From Phycisphaerales bacterium (lineage in GTDB: Bacteria > Planctomycetota > Phycisphaerae > Phycisphaerales > UBA1924), in the NCBI GenBank assembly GCA_035627955.1, contig DASPKU010000023.1, forward strand, positions 1 through 64,000: DNA of 64,000 bases. Reading direction: 5' to 3'. The notes under the pieces are model-generated. The model saw only the letters and a program-made list of their open reading frames with translations. It was not told where the DNA came from and did no database searches. The position numbers were made by a program, and so were the translations under genes. Positions 24,529-33,104 of this stretch are shown piece after piece. Each line of letters opens with the position of its first letter. The stretch's first letter is position 1.

Positions 24529-25313
24529 GTGGTGCGATGGATCGGGCGGGGGGCGCTGGGGACGTGACGGGCGGCGCGTCGATCCGCTGCGCGGGGGTGC
24601 ACAAGGCGTACCGGCTGGCGGGTCGCGAGGTGTGGGCGCTGCGGGGCGTTGACCTGACGATCGATCGACCGGGGTTTTATGCGATCATGGGGCACTCGGG
24701 CAGCGGGAAGTCCACGCTGCTGCACCTGCTCGCGGCCTTGGACCGGCCGGACAAGGGCGAGGTGCACGTGGCAGGGAGGGCGCTGCACGCGCTCAGCGAG
24801 CGCGAGGCCACGGCGTTCCGGCGCGAGCAGATCGGCATCGTGTTCCAGCAGTTCAACCTGATCCCGACGCTGACAGCACGGGAGAACGTGGAACTGCCGG
24901 GCATGCTGGCGGGGCGGCCGGAGGCGGAGCTGCGCTCGCGGAGCGGGGAGCTGCTGGAGCGGCTGGGGCTCGGCTCGCGTTCCGGGCACCGGCCCGATGC
25001 CCTGTCGGGTGGCGAGCAGCAGCGGGTGGCGATCGCGCGGGCGCTGCTGTTCTCGCCGGGCGTGCTGTTCGCGGATGAGCCCACGGGGAACCTGGACTCG
25101 GCGACGAGCGAGCGGCTGTGGGGGCTGCTGGGGGAGCTGGCGCGGGAGCGGGGGATGCTGGTGCTGATGGTGACGCACGAGCCGGCGGCGGCGGTGCACT
25201 GCGAGAAGATCTTCATCCTGCACGATGGACGGGTGGTGTCGGAGATCCTGACGGAGGGGCTGGATGCGGCCGGCGTGGCGTCTCGCTACCAACAGTCTGC
25301 TCGCCCGGCGTAA
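24525..25313 (+). CDS. ABC transporter ATP-binding protein, MacB/LolD type
   Basis: The 262-residue ATPase has Walker A GHSGSGKST (about 56-64), Q-loop VFQQFNLIPT, signature LSGGEQQRVA (about 161-170), Walker B VLFADEPTG (about 183) and the H-loop VTHEP. The LolD/MacB-style subgroup motif NLDSATSERLW is present. Its partner is the FtsX-type permease directly downstream, with a 50-base gene overlap. The GTG start overlaps gcvH by 4 nt; an ATG four codons later is an alternative. It probably powers lipoprotein extraction or mechanotransmission across the periplasm rather than import. Confidence 0.9.
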   Translation: MSGAMDRAGGAGDVTGGASIRCAGVHKAYRLAGREVWALRGVDLTIDRPGFYAIMGHSGSGKSTLLHLLAALDRPDKGEVHVAGRALHALSEREATAFRREQIGIVFQQFNLIPTLTARENVELPGMLAGRPEAELRSRSGELLERLGLGSRSGHRPDALSGGEQQRVAIARALLFSPGVLFADEPTGNLDSATSERLWGLLGELARERGMLVLMVTHEPAAAVHCEKIFILHDGRVVSEILTEGLDAAGVASRYQQSARPA

Positions 25314-27978
25314 CCGCTCGCTGCTGCTGGTGGGCGCGGTGGCGCTCTCGGCGGCGCTGATCGCGGTGGTGTCGTGCGCGATGGCGTCGCTCACGGCGGC
25401 GGTGGAGAGCCGGCTCAACGAGACGGTGGGGCGCAGCGATATCCGCGTGAAGCCGGTGGGCGCGGGCGAGACGATGCCCGCGTCCGTGCTCGAGCGGGTG
25501 CGCGGGTGGGAGGGCGTGGAGATCGCTGTCCCATCGATGCAGGAGAGCTCGAGCTGGCGCTTCCAGCGGCACCAGTGGAGCGAGTCGCCCACGGGGTTTG
25601 TGCGCGAGCGGGTGACGGCGGTGGGCACCGCGATCCTGCACGGGATCGACCCGGCGCTCGAGACGCGGGTGCGGGATGTGCGGATGGTGGAGGGGCGGCT
25701 GCCCAGCGCGCCGGGGGAGGTGGCCCTGGACCGGCCGCTGGTGGCGCACCTGAACAAGGAGAGCAACCGGGCGGGCGGCGCGGCGGGCGCCGGCGGCCCG
25801 GGGCCCGCGAGCGTCGAGGATGCGGCGGAGGCGGCCAAGCTGAATGAAGAGCATCGACTGAAGGTCGGGGACACGGTCGAGTTCGTGCGGCTGTTCAGGA
25901 AGAACGAGACGTTCAAGGTGGTGGGGATCGTGGCGGAGCCGCCGTTTGGGCCGCGGTGGCGGGCGTTTGTAACGCTGGAGACGCTGCAGGGGCTGACGGG
26001 TGACAGGAGCCGCGTCGGGCAGGTGGACCTGGTGCTCGCGAAGGGGGTTGACGCGGAGGCTTTGGCCGCGGCGCACAGGGAGGAGTTCGGCAAGGGCGTG
26101 ATCGTGCAGACGACGGAGCGGATCACGAGCGGGCTTGAGAACAACGTGCGGTCGCAGGACCTCGGGTTCGTGGTGGCGACGGTGATGTCGTTCCTGGCCG
26201 CGGCGTTCATCATCATGACGGGGATGTCCACGGGGGTGACGGAGCGGCAGCGGGAGCTGTCGGTGATGCGGTGCATCGGAGCGACGCGGGGGCAGCTGGC
26301 GTGGGCGCAGCTGATGGCGGGCGGGCTGGTGGGGGCGGCGGGTGCGGTGGTCGGGGTGCCGCTGGGGCTGGCGATCGCGGCGCTGCTGATTCATCTGGGG
26401 CGCGAGCACGTGCCCAACGGGCTGCACGTGTCGGTGCTGGGGCTGGGGGTGGCCGGCGCAGGGGCGGTTGTGGCAGGGCTGGCGGGGGCGGCGTTCCCGG
26501 CGTGGAAGGCATCGCGGGTGTCGCCGCTGGAGGGATTAGGCGTGCGGGCCCGGCCCGTGCCGGCGGGGGCGGTCGTGGTGCTGGCGGCGTGCGGCATCGG
26601 GGCGCTGGCGGTGCAGCTGACGCTGATGTTCGGCGGGGACGACAGCCAGTTCGCGTTCTGGAGCTACGCCACGGCGGGGCTGCCGCTGATGTTCATCGGG
26701 TACTTCCTGCTGAGCGTGCCGGTGCTGGTGCTGTTGAATCGGGCAGTGGAGCCGGTGTTGCGGCGGGTGATGGGGCTGCACCGGCACCTGCTGGGGCGGA
26801 CGGTGCGGGCGACGCCGTACCGGTACGGGTTCACCGCGGGCGCGATGATGAGCGGGCTGGCGCTGATGGTGGCGATCTGGACCCAGGGGCACGCGATCCT
26901 GAACGACTGGCTGGGGAAGCTGGAGTTCCCCGATGCGTTCGCGGTGGGGCTGAACCTGACGGAGGAGAGCCGCGCGAAGGTGGAGGCGCTGCCGTTTGTG
27001 ACGGGGACGGTGCCGATCACGCTGCACAACGTGGAGACGCAGGCGTTCGGCGTGAAGGCGCTGCAGACGTACAAGACGACGTTCATCGCGTTCGACCCCG
27101 AGCCGTTCTTCAGGCTGACCAGGCTGAACTGGGTCGAGCCGACGGATGAGGCGGGGCAGCAGCGGGCGATGCAGCGGCTGCGCGAGGGCGGGGCGGTCAT
27201 CGTCGCCCGCGAGTTCAAGGTGGCGCAGGGGATCGGGGCGGGCGACACGTTCACGATGAAGGGGGCGGACGGGCGCGAGCACCCGATGGAGGTCGTCGGC
27301 GTCGTCACCAGCCCGGGGCTGGAGATCGTGAGCAACTTCTTCTCGATCGGTGACAACTTCACCGAGCAGGCGATCCACGCGGTGTTCGGCTCGCGCAAGG
27401 ACCTGAAGGAAAAGCTGGGGAGCGACGCCATCAGCATGCTGCAGATCGGGCTGTCGAAGGATGTGAGCGACGAGGAGGCGATCAGCACGATCCGAAGTCA
27501 GCTCATGGACGCGGGGATCCTGGATGCGGGCAGCGGGCGGAAGATCAAGGCGGACATCCTCAAGGTGATCAAGGGGACGCTGCTGATCAGTTCGGGGATC
27601 GCGGTGTTCGCGATGGTCATCGCGTCGTTCGGGGTGGCGAACATCATCGTGGCGGGGATACAGACGCGCCGGTTCGAGTTCGGCGTGCTGCGGGCGGTGG
27701 GCGGGTCGCGGGGGCTGCTGGTGCGGCTGGTGCTGGGCGAGGCGGTGCTGATCGCGCTGGCGGCGGGGCTGCTGGGCACGGCCTTGGGAACGCAGGCGGT
27801 GGCGAGCGCGCAGCACCTGGACAAGCTGCTGTTCGGACTTGAGCTGAGTACGAGACCCCCACTGCTGCCGGTTGTGGCCGGGTGGTGCGCGGTGTTCGTG
27901 GTGACGCTGGGGGCGGCGGCGCCGGCGGTTTTTGCGCTGTCGCGGGCGCGGCCGCGGGAGTTGCTGGCAAGCCGGTGA
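25264..27978 (+). CDS. FtsX-family ABC transporter permease (MacB/LolC-like, two-repeat)
   Basis: The 904-residue permease has two MacB_PCD-FtsX repeats. The first N-terminal span (about 17-38) is followed by a large periplasmic region, then three spans (about 300-430) with SVMRCIGATRGQL, the usual cytoplasmic coupling segment. The middle region has further spans (about 440-545), then a second periplasmic domain (about 555-770), and final spans with FEFGVLRAVGGSRGLL (about 800-830). Such duplicated permeases act as a single-chain dimer. It overlaps the ATPase gene by 50 nt, in keeping with a fixed complex. Cargo cannot be read from the sequence. Confidence 0.88.
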   Translation: MRPAWRLATNSLLARRNRSLLLVGAVALSAALIAVVSCAMASLTAAVESRLNETVGRSDIRVKPVGAGETMPASVLERVRGWEGVEIAVPSMQESSSWRFQRHQWSESPTGFVRERVTAVGTAILHGIDPALETRVRDVRMVEGRLPSAPGEVALDRPLVAHLNKESNRAGGAAGAGGPGPASVEDAAEAAKLNEEHRLKVGDTVEFVRLFRKNETFKVVGIVAEPPFGPRWRAFVTLETLQGLTGDRSRVGQVDLVLAKGVDAEALAAAHREEFGKGVIVQTTERITSGLENNVRSQDLGFVVATVMSFLAAAFIIMTGMSTGVTERQRELSVMRCIGATRGQLAWAQLMAGGLVGAAGAVVGVPLGLAIAALLIHLGREHVPNGLHVSVLGLGVAGAGAVVAGLAGAAFPAWKASRVSPLEGLGVRARPVPAGAVVVLAACGIGALAVQLTLMFGGDDSQFAFWSYATAGLPLMFIGYFLLSVPVLVLLNRAVEPVLRRVMGLHRHLLGRTVRATPYRYGFTAGAMMSGLALMVAIWTQGHAILNDWLGKLEFPDAFAVGLNLTEESRAKVEALPFVTGTVPITLHNVETQAFGVKALQTYKTTFIAFDPEPFFRLTRLNWVEPTDEAGQQRAMQRLREGGAVIVAREFKVAQGIGAGDTFTMKGADGREHPMEVVGVVTSPGLEIVSNFFSIGDNFTEQAIHAVFGSRKDLKEKLGSDAISMLQIGLSKDVSDEEAISTIRSQLMDAGILDAGSGRKIKADILKVIKGTLLISSGIAVFAMVIASFGVANIIVAGIQTRRFEFGVLRAVGGSRGLLVRLVLGEAVLIALAAGLLGTALGTQAVASAQHLDKLLFGLELSTRPPLLPVVAGWCAVFVVTLGAAAPAVFALSRARPRELLASR

Positions 27979-28065
27979 GTTCCTCTCGCGATCGCCGAGC
28001 GGCGGGCCCGGTGACTTGCCGGATTTTCATTGAATCACTGGGCCGTGTCGGGCACGCTGGTTCAC

Positions 28066-28437
28066 ATGGTGGCGCCAGAGAACAGCGGGTGGGAGCTTGC
28101 GCTGAACTACTCCGAGACGGCGACGGGGGCGGCACGCTTGGCGTCCCGGATGATCAGCGGGGATATCGGGCTGCTCGAGGGGCTGCCCGAGCTGCACCAG
28201 CAGCTGCGCGAGCTGGGCGAGTTCGACAAGGGCGACTTCAGCGGCGACTTCGCGGCCCTGTCGTTCATGCTGCTGGACATCGAGCCGTACCTGCCCGCAG
28301 CCGGCGGTGAGGCCAACGAGCAGGCGGCACGGTGGGTGCCGACGGTGGTGGCGCGGCATCGGCTGAACGTGCTGGAGGCGTGCCGGCGGGTGGTGGCGCG
28401 GTACGCGGCGCAGGAATCGACGCTCAAGCGCGCGTGA
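28066..28437 (+). CDS. Hypothetical protein, helical
   Basis: The protein is 123 residues from the ATG at 28066 (MVAPENSGWELALNYSE). It is predicted mostly alpha-helical and acidic, soluble, with no signal or membrane segment. I recognise no family. An in-frame TTG 12 codons upstream could extend it. Codon use is normal for the window. It sits between the ABC permease and the DUF899 gene on the same strand. Confidence 0.55.
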   Translation: MVAPENSGWELALNYSETATGAARLASRMISGDIGLLEGLPELHQQLRELGEFDKGDFSGDFAALSFMLLDIEPYLPAAGGEANEQAARWVPTVVARHRLNVLEACRRVVARYAAQESTLKRA

Positions 28438-28443
28438 TCGTGG

Positions 28444-28449
28444 TAGCAT
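28444..28449 (+). promoter_or_regulatory. -10-like hexamer for the DUF899-like gene
   Basis: TAGCAT lies 20 nt before the ATG at 28470, with GAGGAG in between: a leadered gene with a ribosome site. Confidence 0.35.
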
Positions 28450-28469
28450 CGGCGGCGAGGAGATCCGCC

Positions 28470-29054
28470 ATGCCCACCCGCGAAGACCTGCTTGCTATTG
28501 ACCGTGAGATCCAGGCGCTCAAGAAGCGGCGAGTGGAGATCATCCACGCGATCCCGCACGAGCCGGTGAGCGACTACACGTTTGAGACGCTGCACGGGCC
28601 GGTGCGGCTTTCGGAGCTGTTCGACGAGCGGCCCGACCTGTTTGTCGTGCACAACATGGGGCGGAGCTGCCGCTGGTGCACGCTGTGGGCCGATGGGCTC
28701 GCGGGCCTGTACGGGCACCTGAGCAGCCGTGCACCGTTCGTGCTCAGCAGCCCGGACTCGCCGCAGGTGCAGGCGGAGTTCGCGGCCTCGCGCGGCTGGC
28801 CGTTCCGCATGCTGAGCACGCAGGGGTCTTCGTTCGCGAAGGACATGGGGTACATGGACAGCGACGGCGATCCGGGGCCGGGCGTGAGCGTGTTCCACCG
28901 GCTGCCCAGCGGCCAGATCGTTCGAACGGGGCACGATCGCTTTGGACCGGGGGATGACTATTGCGCCCTGTGGCCGCTGTTCGACATGCTCAAGGGCGGC
29001 GTGGCGGACTGGGAGCCGCAGTACCGGTATGAGACGCCGGTCACGGCTTCGTAA
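28470..29054 (+). CDS. DUF899-family thioredoxin-like protein
   Basis: The 194-residue soluble protein has an N-terminal coiled helix (LLAIDREIQALKKRRVEIIHA) and a thioredoxin-like region with SELFDERPDLFVVHNMGRSCRWCTLWADG. CRWC occupies the redox-motif position. The later GVSVFHRLPSGQIVRTG and DYCALWPLFDML are typical of DUF899. A dithiol or peroxiredoxin-type reaction is possible but unproven. The start at 28470 has GAGGAG about 7 nt upstream; the longer open frame upstream overlaps the preceding gene and lacks homology. Confidence 0.75.
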   Translation: MPTREDLLAIDREIQALKKRRVEIIHAIPHEPVSDYTFETLHGPVRLSELFDERPDLFVVHNMGRSCRWCTLWADGLAGLYGHLSSRAPFVLSSPDSPQVQAEFAASRGWPFRMLSTQGSSFAKDMGYMDSDGDPGPGVSVFHRLPSGQIVRTGHDRFGPGDDYCALWPLFDMLKGGVADWEPQYRYETPVTAS

Positions 29055-29136
29055 CTCGGGGCGTGCTTCGAGGCGATTGCGACGGGTTTGAGGCGGGATC
29101 GTGCGGCGGGGCCCAACCCGGCGCGGTGCCAAACCG

Positions 29137-29142
29137 TACCAT
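29137..29142 (+). promoter_or_regulatory. -10-like hexamer for the DUF4175-like gene
   Basis: TACCAT lies 5 nt before GTG 29148 and 11 nt before ATG 29154. The spacing rule seen elsewhere favours the GTG. Confidence 0.4.
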
Positions 29143-29147
29143 TGGGC

Positions 29148-32100
29148 GTGAGCATGACACCGCTGGCGACGCTCAGGGTTTCTCGGGCCGCGGCCCGGCG
29201 TGCGACGCTTGCCCGCGTGCTGAGGCGCGGCGGGTGGGGGTTCTTCGCCGGATCGGTGGCGGGGCTGGTCGGCGCGGCGCTGGTGAAGGCGGCGGGCTCG
29301 CCGATGCCCTGGGAGACAGCGCTTGCGGTGCCTGCGGGCGCGGGGCTGCTAACGGGTGTGGCGCTGGGGCTGGTGCGGCCGTGGTCGGCAAGGCGTGGGG
29401 CGCAGGAGCTGGACCAGCGGTTTGGACTGAGGGATCGGTTGAGCTCGGCGCTTGAGCTGGAGGGTGGGCTTGAGCACGGCGCGGGGCGCCAGGCGCATAA
29501 CGATCCGGTATTCACAGCGATGGCGTTGGAAGAGGCCGAGCAGGTCGCGCGCTCGGTGGACCCGGCCAAGGCTGTGGCGGTGAAGGTGCCGTGGACGTGG
29601 GCGGGGGCGACGCTCGCGGCCGGGCTGGCGGTGGCCGCGGGGCTGTTCGTGCCGGACATGGGGCTGTTCGAGGGGTCGGCGACCGTGGCACGGGAGCCCG
29701 TGCGGCCGGAGACCGTGCAGGAGGTCGCGAAGCTGGTGGAGGAGACGCGCGAGGCCGCGGCACAGGACCCGCAGGCGGCGCGGGAACTGGCGGAGCTGGC
29801 GTCGCTTGAGCAGGAGCTCGCGGGCGGCGGGCTGGATGAGCCGGAGGCGCGTTCGCGTGCGGCGCGGAGCCTGGAGCGGGCGGCACAGGCGCTGGCGCAG
29901 AAGTCGCGCGAGCAGCAGGAGCGGCAGGACCGGGTAATGGAGCAGCTGTCGAAGCTGCAGAAGCGGGTGCCGCAGGACGCGGCGACGTCGCCGCTGGCGC
30001 GGCGGTTGTCGGCGGGGGATATGGAGGGGGCCGCGGGGGAGGCGCTGCGGCTGAGCGACCAGTTCCAGGATCTGTCGCCGGAGGAGCGGGCGCAGGTGGC
30101 GGAAGACCTCGCGGCCATGGCGGATGCGCTGGAGGAGGGTGCGGGGGCGGAGGGGGCGGGGAGTGGCGTTGAAGGTGGGAGTGCGGAGCGGTCGGAGGCT
30201 GGTGCAGAGGCGGGGTCGGACGCTGGTGCAGGAAGTCGCGCGGAGAACCCTGGCCCTGCAAGCGCGGGTGAGCGGGCGAGCGGAGGTGCTCCGACGGCTG
30301 AGCGCGAACCCGCGGGTGGTTTGGATACTTCTCGGAGCGACGTGCGCGAGTCTCAGGGGAGTCCGAACGCCGGTGGAGAGCGGGAAGGTGGTGAGCGGTC
30401 GCGCGGTGAGGGGCCTTTGGACGAGCGGGCTCCTGCGGGTGCGGAGAGTTCAAGGGAGCGGGGGCCGGATAGTTCGGCGCAGGAGCCGCCGGAGTTTCCG
30501 AGCGAGAGCTCGCGGCAGTCGCCGACGCGGGAGTTGAGCCGGTCGTTGCGGGACGCGGCGAGGGCATTGCGGGAGAGTGAGGCTTACGGTAGCGAGCAGG
30601 CCGCGTCATCGCCTGAGCAGCAGCACAGCGGTGGGGAGCAGCAGCCGCAGGCGGGGGAGCGGCAGCAGTCCAGGGGTGGGGAACAGCAGCAGCCCCCGGG
30701 GAGTCAGCAGCGGACGCCGGAGGGCCCTCAGCCGCAGAATCCATCTGGAGCGCAGCAGCAGTCGACGCCGGGAACACAGCAGCAACCGCAGTCTCAGGAG
30801 CAGGCTGCGGCATCGCGCCAGCAGAACGGTTCGAATCAGCAGCGGCCATCTGCGCCACAGCAGCAGCAGACTGGGTCGCAGCAGCAGTCGGAATCTCAGC
30901 AGCAGCAGCAGCAGGGCGGTGAGCGGCAGCCAGGGTCGCAGCAGCAGCCTGGGTCGCAGCAGCCGTCGGGGTCCCAGCAGCAGCAGGGCAGTGAGCGGCA
31001 GTTTGGCTCGCAGCAGCAGACCGGGTCGCAGCAGCAGACCGGATCACAACAGCAGACCGGATCGCAGCAGCAGCCAGGGTCGAAGCAGCAGGCCGAGTCA
31101 CAGCAGCAGTCTGGATCGCAGCAGCAGCCCGGTTCACAGCAGCAGTCTGGATCACAGCAGCAGACCGGGTCACAGCAGCAGAATGGATCGCCGCAGCAAA
31201 CTGGGTCACAGCAGCAGACTGGATCGCCGCAGCAGACTGGATCGCAGCAGCAGCCAGGGTCGAAGCAGCAGGCCGAGTCACAGCAGCAGTCTGGATCACA
31301 GCAGCAGACCGGGTCACAGCAGCAGACTGGATCGCCGCAGCAAACTGAGTTACAGCAGCAGACTGGGTCACAGCAACAGTCGGGATCGCCGCAGCAGACG
31401 GGATCACAGCAGCAGACTGGGTCACAGCAGCAGACTGGATCGCCGCAGCAGACTGGGTCACAGCAACAGTCGGGATCGCAGCAGCAGACTGGGTCGCAAC
31501 AGCAGTCAGGGTCACAGCACCAGGGCAGTCAACAACAGCGGCAGAGCGAGCCAGGTTCCGCGGGTGCGAGCCAGCAGCGTGAGCCCGGTAGCGGGCGTGA
31601 AACTGGGGCGCGGCAGGAGAATCAGTCGAACAGCCAGCAGCAGGGTTCGGAGGAGAAGCCGGGGTCGCTTCCGGGGTCGCAGCCGCAAGGCGGGGTGCAG
31701 CGCGAGGTGACGGCGCCGGACAAGGCTGCGGGGGCGCAGCAGTCACCGGCAGAAAGTGGATCGCGGCAACCCGGTGAACCACAGACTGGGAGCAACGCTG
31801 CGCGTCAGTCTCAGCGAAGCATGGAAGGCAGCGGCGCGCAGCAGCAACAACCCTCTTCGCAGCAGCAGCAAGCTGCTGAGCAAGGGACCTCAACTCAGCA
31901 GGCACCGCAAAGTTCGAAGCAGCCTGCATCGTCTCAACAGCAGCAGACAACAAAGCAGCAGCAGCGATCCACATCAGGCGAGCCGCAGTCATCGTCCTCG
32001 ACGCAGCGATCGACGGCTTCGGAGCCTCGGACAACACAGCAGACAGAGCGGCAATCGCAGCAGCCTGGTGCTGGGGCCGAGGAGCAGCAGGGGCAATCGC

Positions 32101-33104
32101 GAGAACAAGGCGAGCACCAGCCCGGGCCGGGGCGGCAACAGCAGGCGGGCGAGCAGAGTTCGGCGCAGGGCGAGGGCGGCGAGAACGCGCCGCTGCCGGA
32201 CCGGCTGCCGTCGGCCGAGCAGATGCGGAAGGTGGCGGAGCAGCTCAAGAACATGGGCGCGGACAAGCGGGCGCCGGAGATGACGCGGGAGCAGGCCGAG
32301 CGGCTGAACCGGCGGGCGCAGGAGCTGCTGCAGAAGGCGTCGCCCAAGGAGCGGGAGGAGCTGCGGAAGCTGGCGGATGAGCTGGCGAAGCAGCAGGCGC
32401 AGAATGGTGAGCGCGGCGGCGATACGCCGCGTCGGGATGCGCAGGGGCCTGAGAGCCAGCGTCCGGAGCAACTGAACAGTGAGAGCGATCAGCAGCGGCA
32501 GGCATCGCGCCAGCCGAACGCCCCCGGGTCGAGCGGCTCGCAGGAACAGCCCGGCTCTCAGGGTCAGCCCGGATCCCAGGATCAGCCGGCCTCGCAGGAT
32601 CAGCCCGGCTCATCCGATCGATCGAATGAAGGTGACGCACCCACAGGTACGCCGCAGGGCATCGGCCGCGGCTCCGACCGGCACGCAGCTAACGGCGCCC
32701 GCAACGGCTCGCCGGGCGGCGGCACTCAGGCCGGCGACGGGGCGCGTCGCAACCCGCCGGTGACGATGCAGCGCTCGCCCACGCCGGTAACGCCGGTGGA
32801 CGTGCGGCCGCGCCAGGAGGCTGAGGGCGGCGGGCGCGTGATCGCCGACTACTTCAGCCGCGACAACGCGCGGCGCACAGGCACGTCCAGCGAGACGCTG
32901 TCGGAGGGTTTCCGCGAGGCGGCCGCGGGCGTGGAGCGCGGGATCGAGCAGCAGAACATCTCCAACCAGCACAGCGACCTCGTGCGGCGCGTGTTCCGGC
33001 GTTACGTGGAGCGGACCACCCCCACTCCTTCGACGGGCGGCCAGCCCGCCAACTCAACGCCGCAGCCGCTGCCCGACGCACAGGACGTGCCCAGCCGCCG
33101 ATGA
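29148..33104 (+). CDS. Very large DUF4175-like membrane protein with a Gln/Ser/Gly minisatellite
   Basis: The protein has about 1318 residues. Two N-terminal spans (about 28-72) precede LDQRFGLRDRLSSALEL, typical of planctomycete DUF4175-like proteins. A third span (about 150-170) and a long coiled coil (about 185-330) follow. Residues about 330-1040 are low complexity, dominated by (GSQQQ-T/S/P) hexapeptides at about 565-795. After a second coiled coil (about 1040-1090) comes a conserved C-terminal helix block with SEGFREAAAGVERGIEQQNISNQ. The stop overlaps the next ATG (ATGA), so it is translated with the VWA protein. The start is GTG 29148 or ATG 29154. A structural or envelope-tethering role is inference. 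Confidence 0.75.
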   Translation: MSMTPLATLRVSRAAARRATLARVLRRGGWGFFAGSVAGLVGAALVKAAGSPMPWETALAVPAGAGLLTGVALGLVRPWSARRGAQELDQRFGLRDRLSSALELEGGLEHGAGRQAHNDPVFTAMALEEAEQVARSVDPAKAVAVKVPWTWAGATLAAGLAVAAGLFVPDMGLFEGSATVAREPVRPETVQEVAKLVEETREAAAQDPQAARELAELASLEQELAGGGLDEPEARSRAARSLERAAQALAQKSREQQERQDRVMEQLSKLQKRVPQDAATSPLARRLSAGDMEGAAGEALRLSDQFQDLSPEERAQVAEDLAAMADALEEGAGAEGAGSGVEGGSAERSEAGAEAGSDAGAGSRAENPGPASAGERASGGAPTAEREPAGGLDTSRSDVRESQGSPNAGGEREGGERSRGEGPLDERAPAGAESSRERGPDSSAQEPPEFPSESSRQSPTRELSRSLRDAARALRESEAYGSEQAASSPEQQHSGGEQQPQAGERQQSRGGEQQQPPGSQQRTPEGPQPQNPSGAQQQSTPGTQQQPQSQEQAAASRQQNGSNQQRPSAPQQQQTGSQQQSESQQQQQQGGERQPGSQQQPGSQQPSGSQQQQGSERQFGSQQQTGSQQQTGSQQQTGSQQQPGSKQQAESQQQSGSQQQPGSQQQSGSQQQTGSQQQNGSPQQTGSQQQTGSPQQTGSQQQPGSKQQAESQQQSGSQQQTGSQQQTGSPQQTELQQQTGSQQQSGSPQQTGSQQQTGSQQQTGSPQQTGSQQQSGSQQQTGSQQQSGSQHQGSQQQRQSEPGSAGASQQREPGSGRETGARQENQSNSQQQGSEEKPGSLPGSQPQGGVQREVTAPDKAAGAQQSPAESGSRQPGEPQTGSNAARQSQRSMEGSGAQQQQPSSQQQQAAEQGTSTQQAPQSSKQPASSQQQQTTKQQQRSTSGEPQSSSSTQRSTASEPRTTQQTERQSQQPGAGAEEQQGQSREQGEHQPGPGRQQQAGEQSSAQGEGGENAPLPDRLPSAEQMRKVAEQLKNMGADKRAPEMTREQAERLNRRAQELLQKASPKEREELRKLADELAKQQAQNGERGGDTPRRDAQGPESQRPEQLNSESDQQRQASRQPNAPGSSGSQEQPGSQGQPGSQDQPASQDQPGSSDRSNEGDAPTGTPQGIGRGSDRHAANGARNGSPGGGTQAGDGARRNPPVTMQRSPTPVTPVDVRPRQEAEGGGRVIADYFSRDNARRTGTSSETLSEGFREAAAGVERGIEQQNISNQHSDLVRRVFRRYVERTTPTPSTGGQPANSTPQPLPDAQDVPSRR
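30860..31530 (+). repeat. Coding minisatellite, 18-bp unit CAGCAGCAGACTGGATCG
   Basis: More than 30 imperfect 18-bp units encode GSQQQT/S/P hexapeptides. Larger blocks also repeat: the segment around 31070-31130 recurs at 31250-31310, showing duplication of several units at once. All units keep the frame. Confidence 0.85.

Noticed and set aside
30860-31530. CRISPR array
   Set aside because: Units are contiguous 18-bp coding repeats without unique spacers; no cas genes are present.
29512-32037. An 841-codon reverse-strand frame and a 377-codon forward frame in the Q-repeat region
   Set aside because: Both are by-products of the stop-free 18-bp repeats; only the GSQQQ frame links to conserved ends on both sides.
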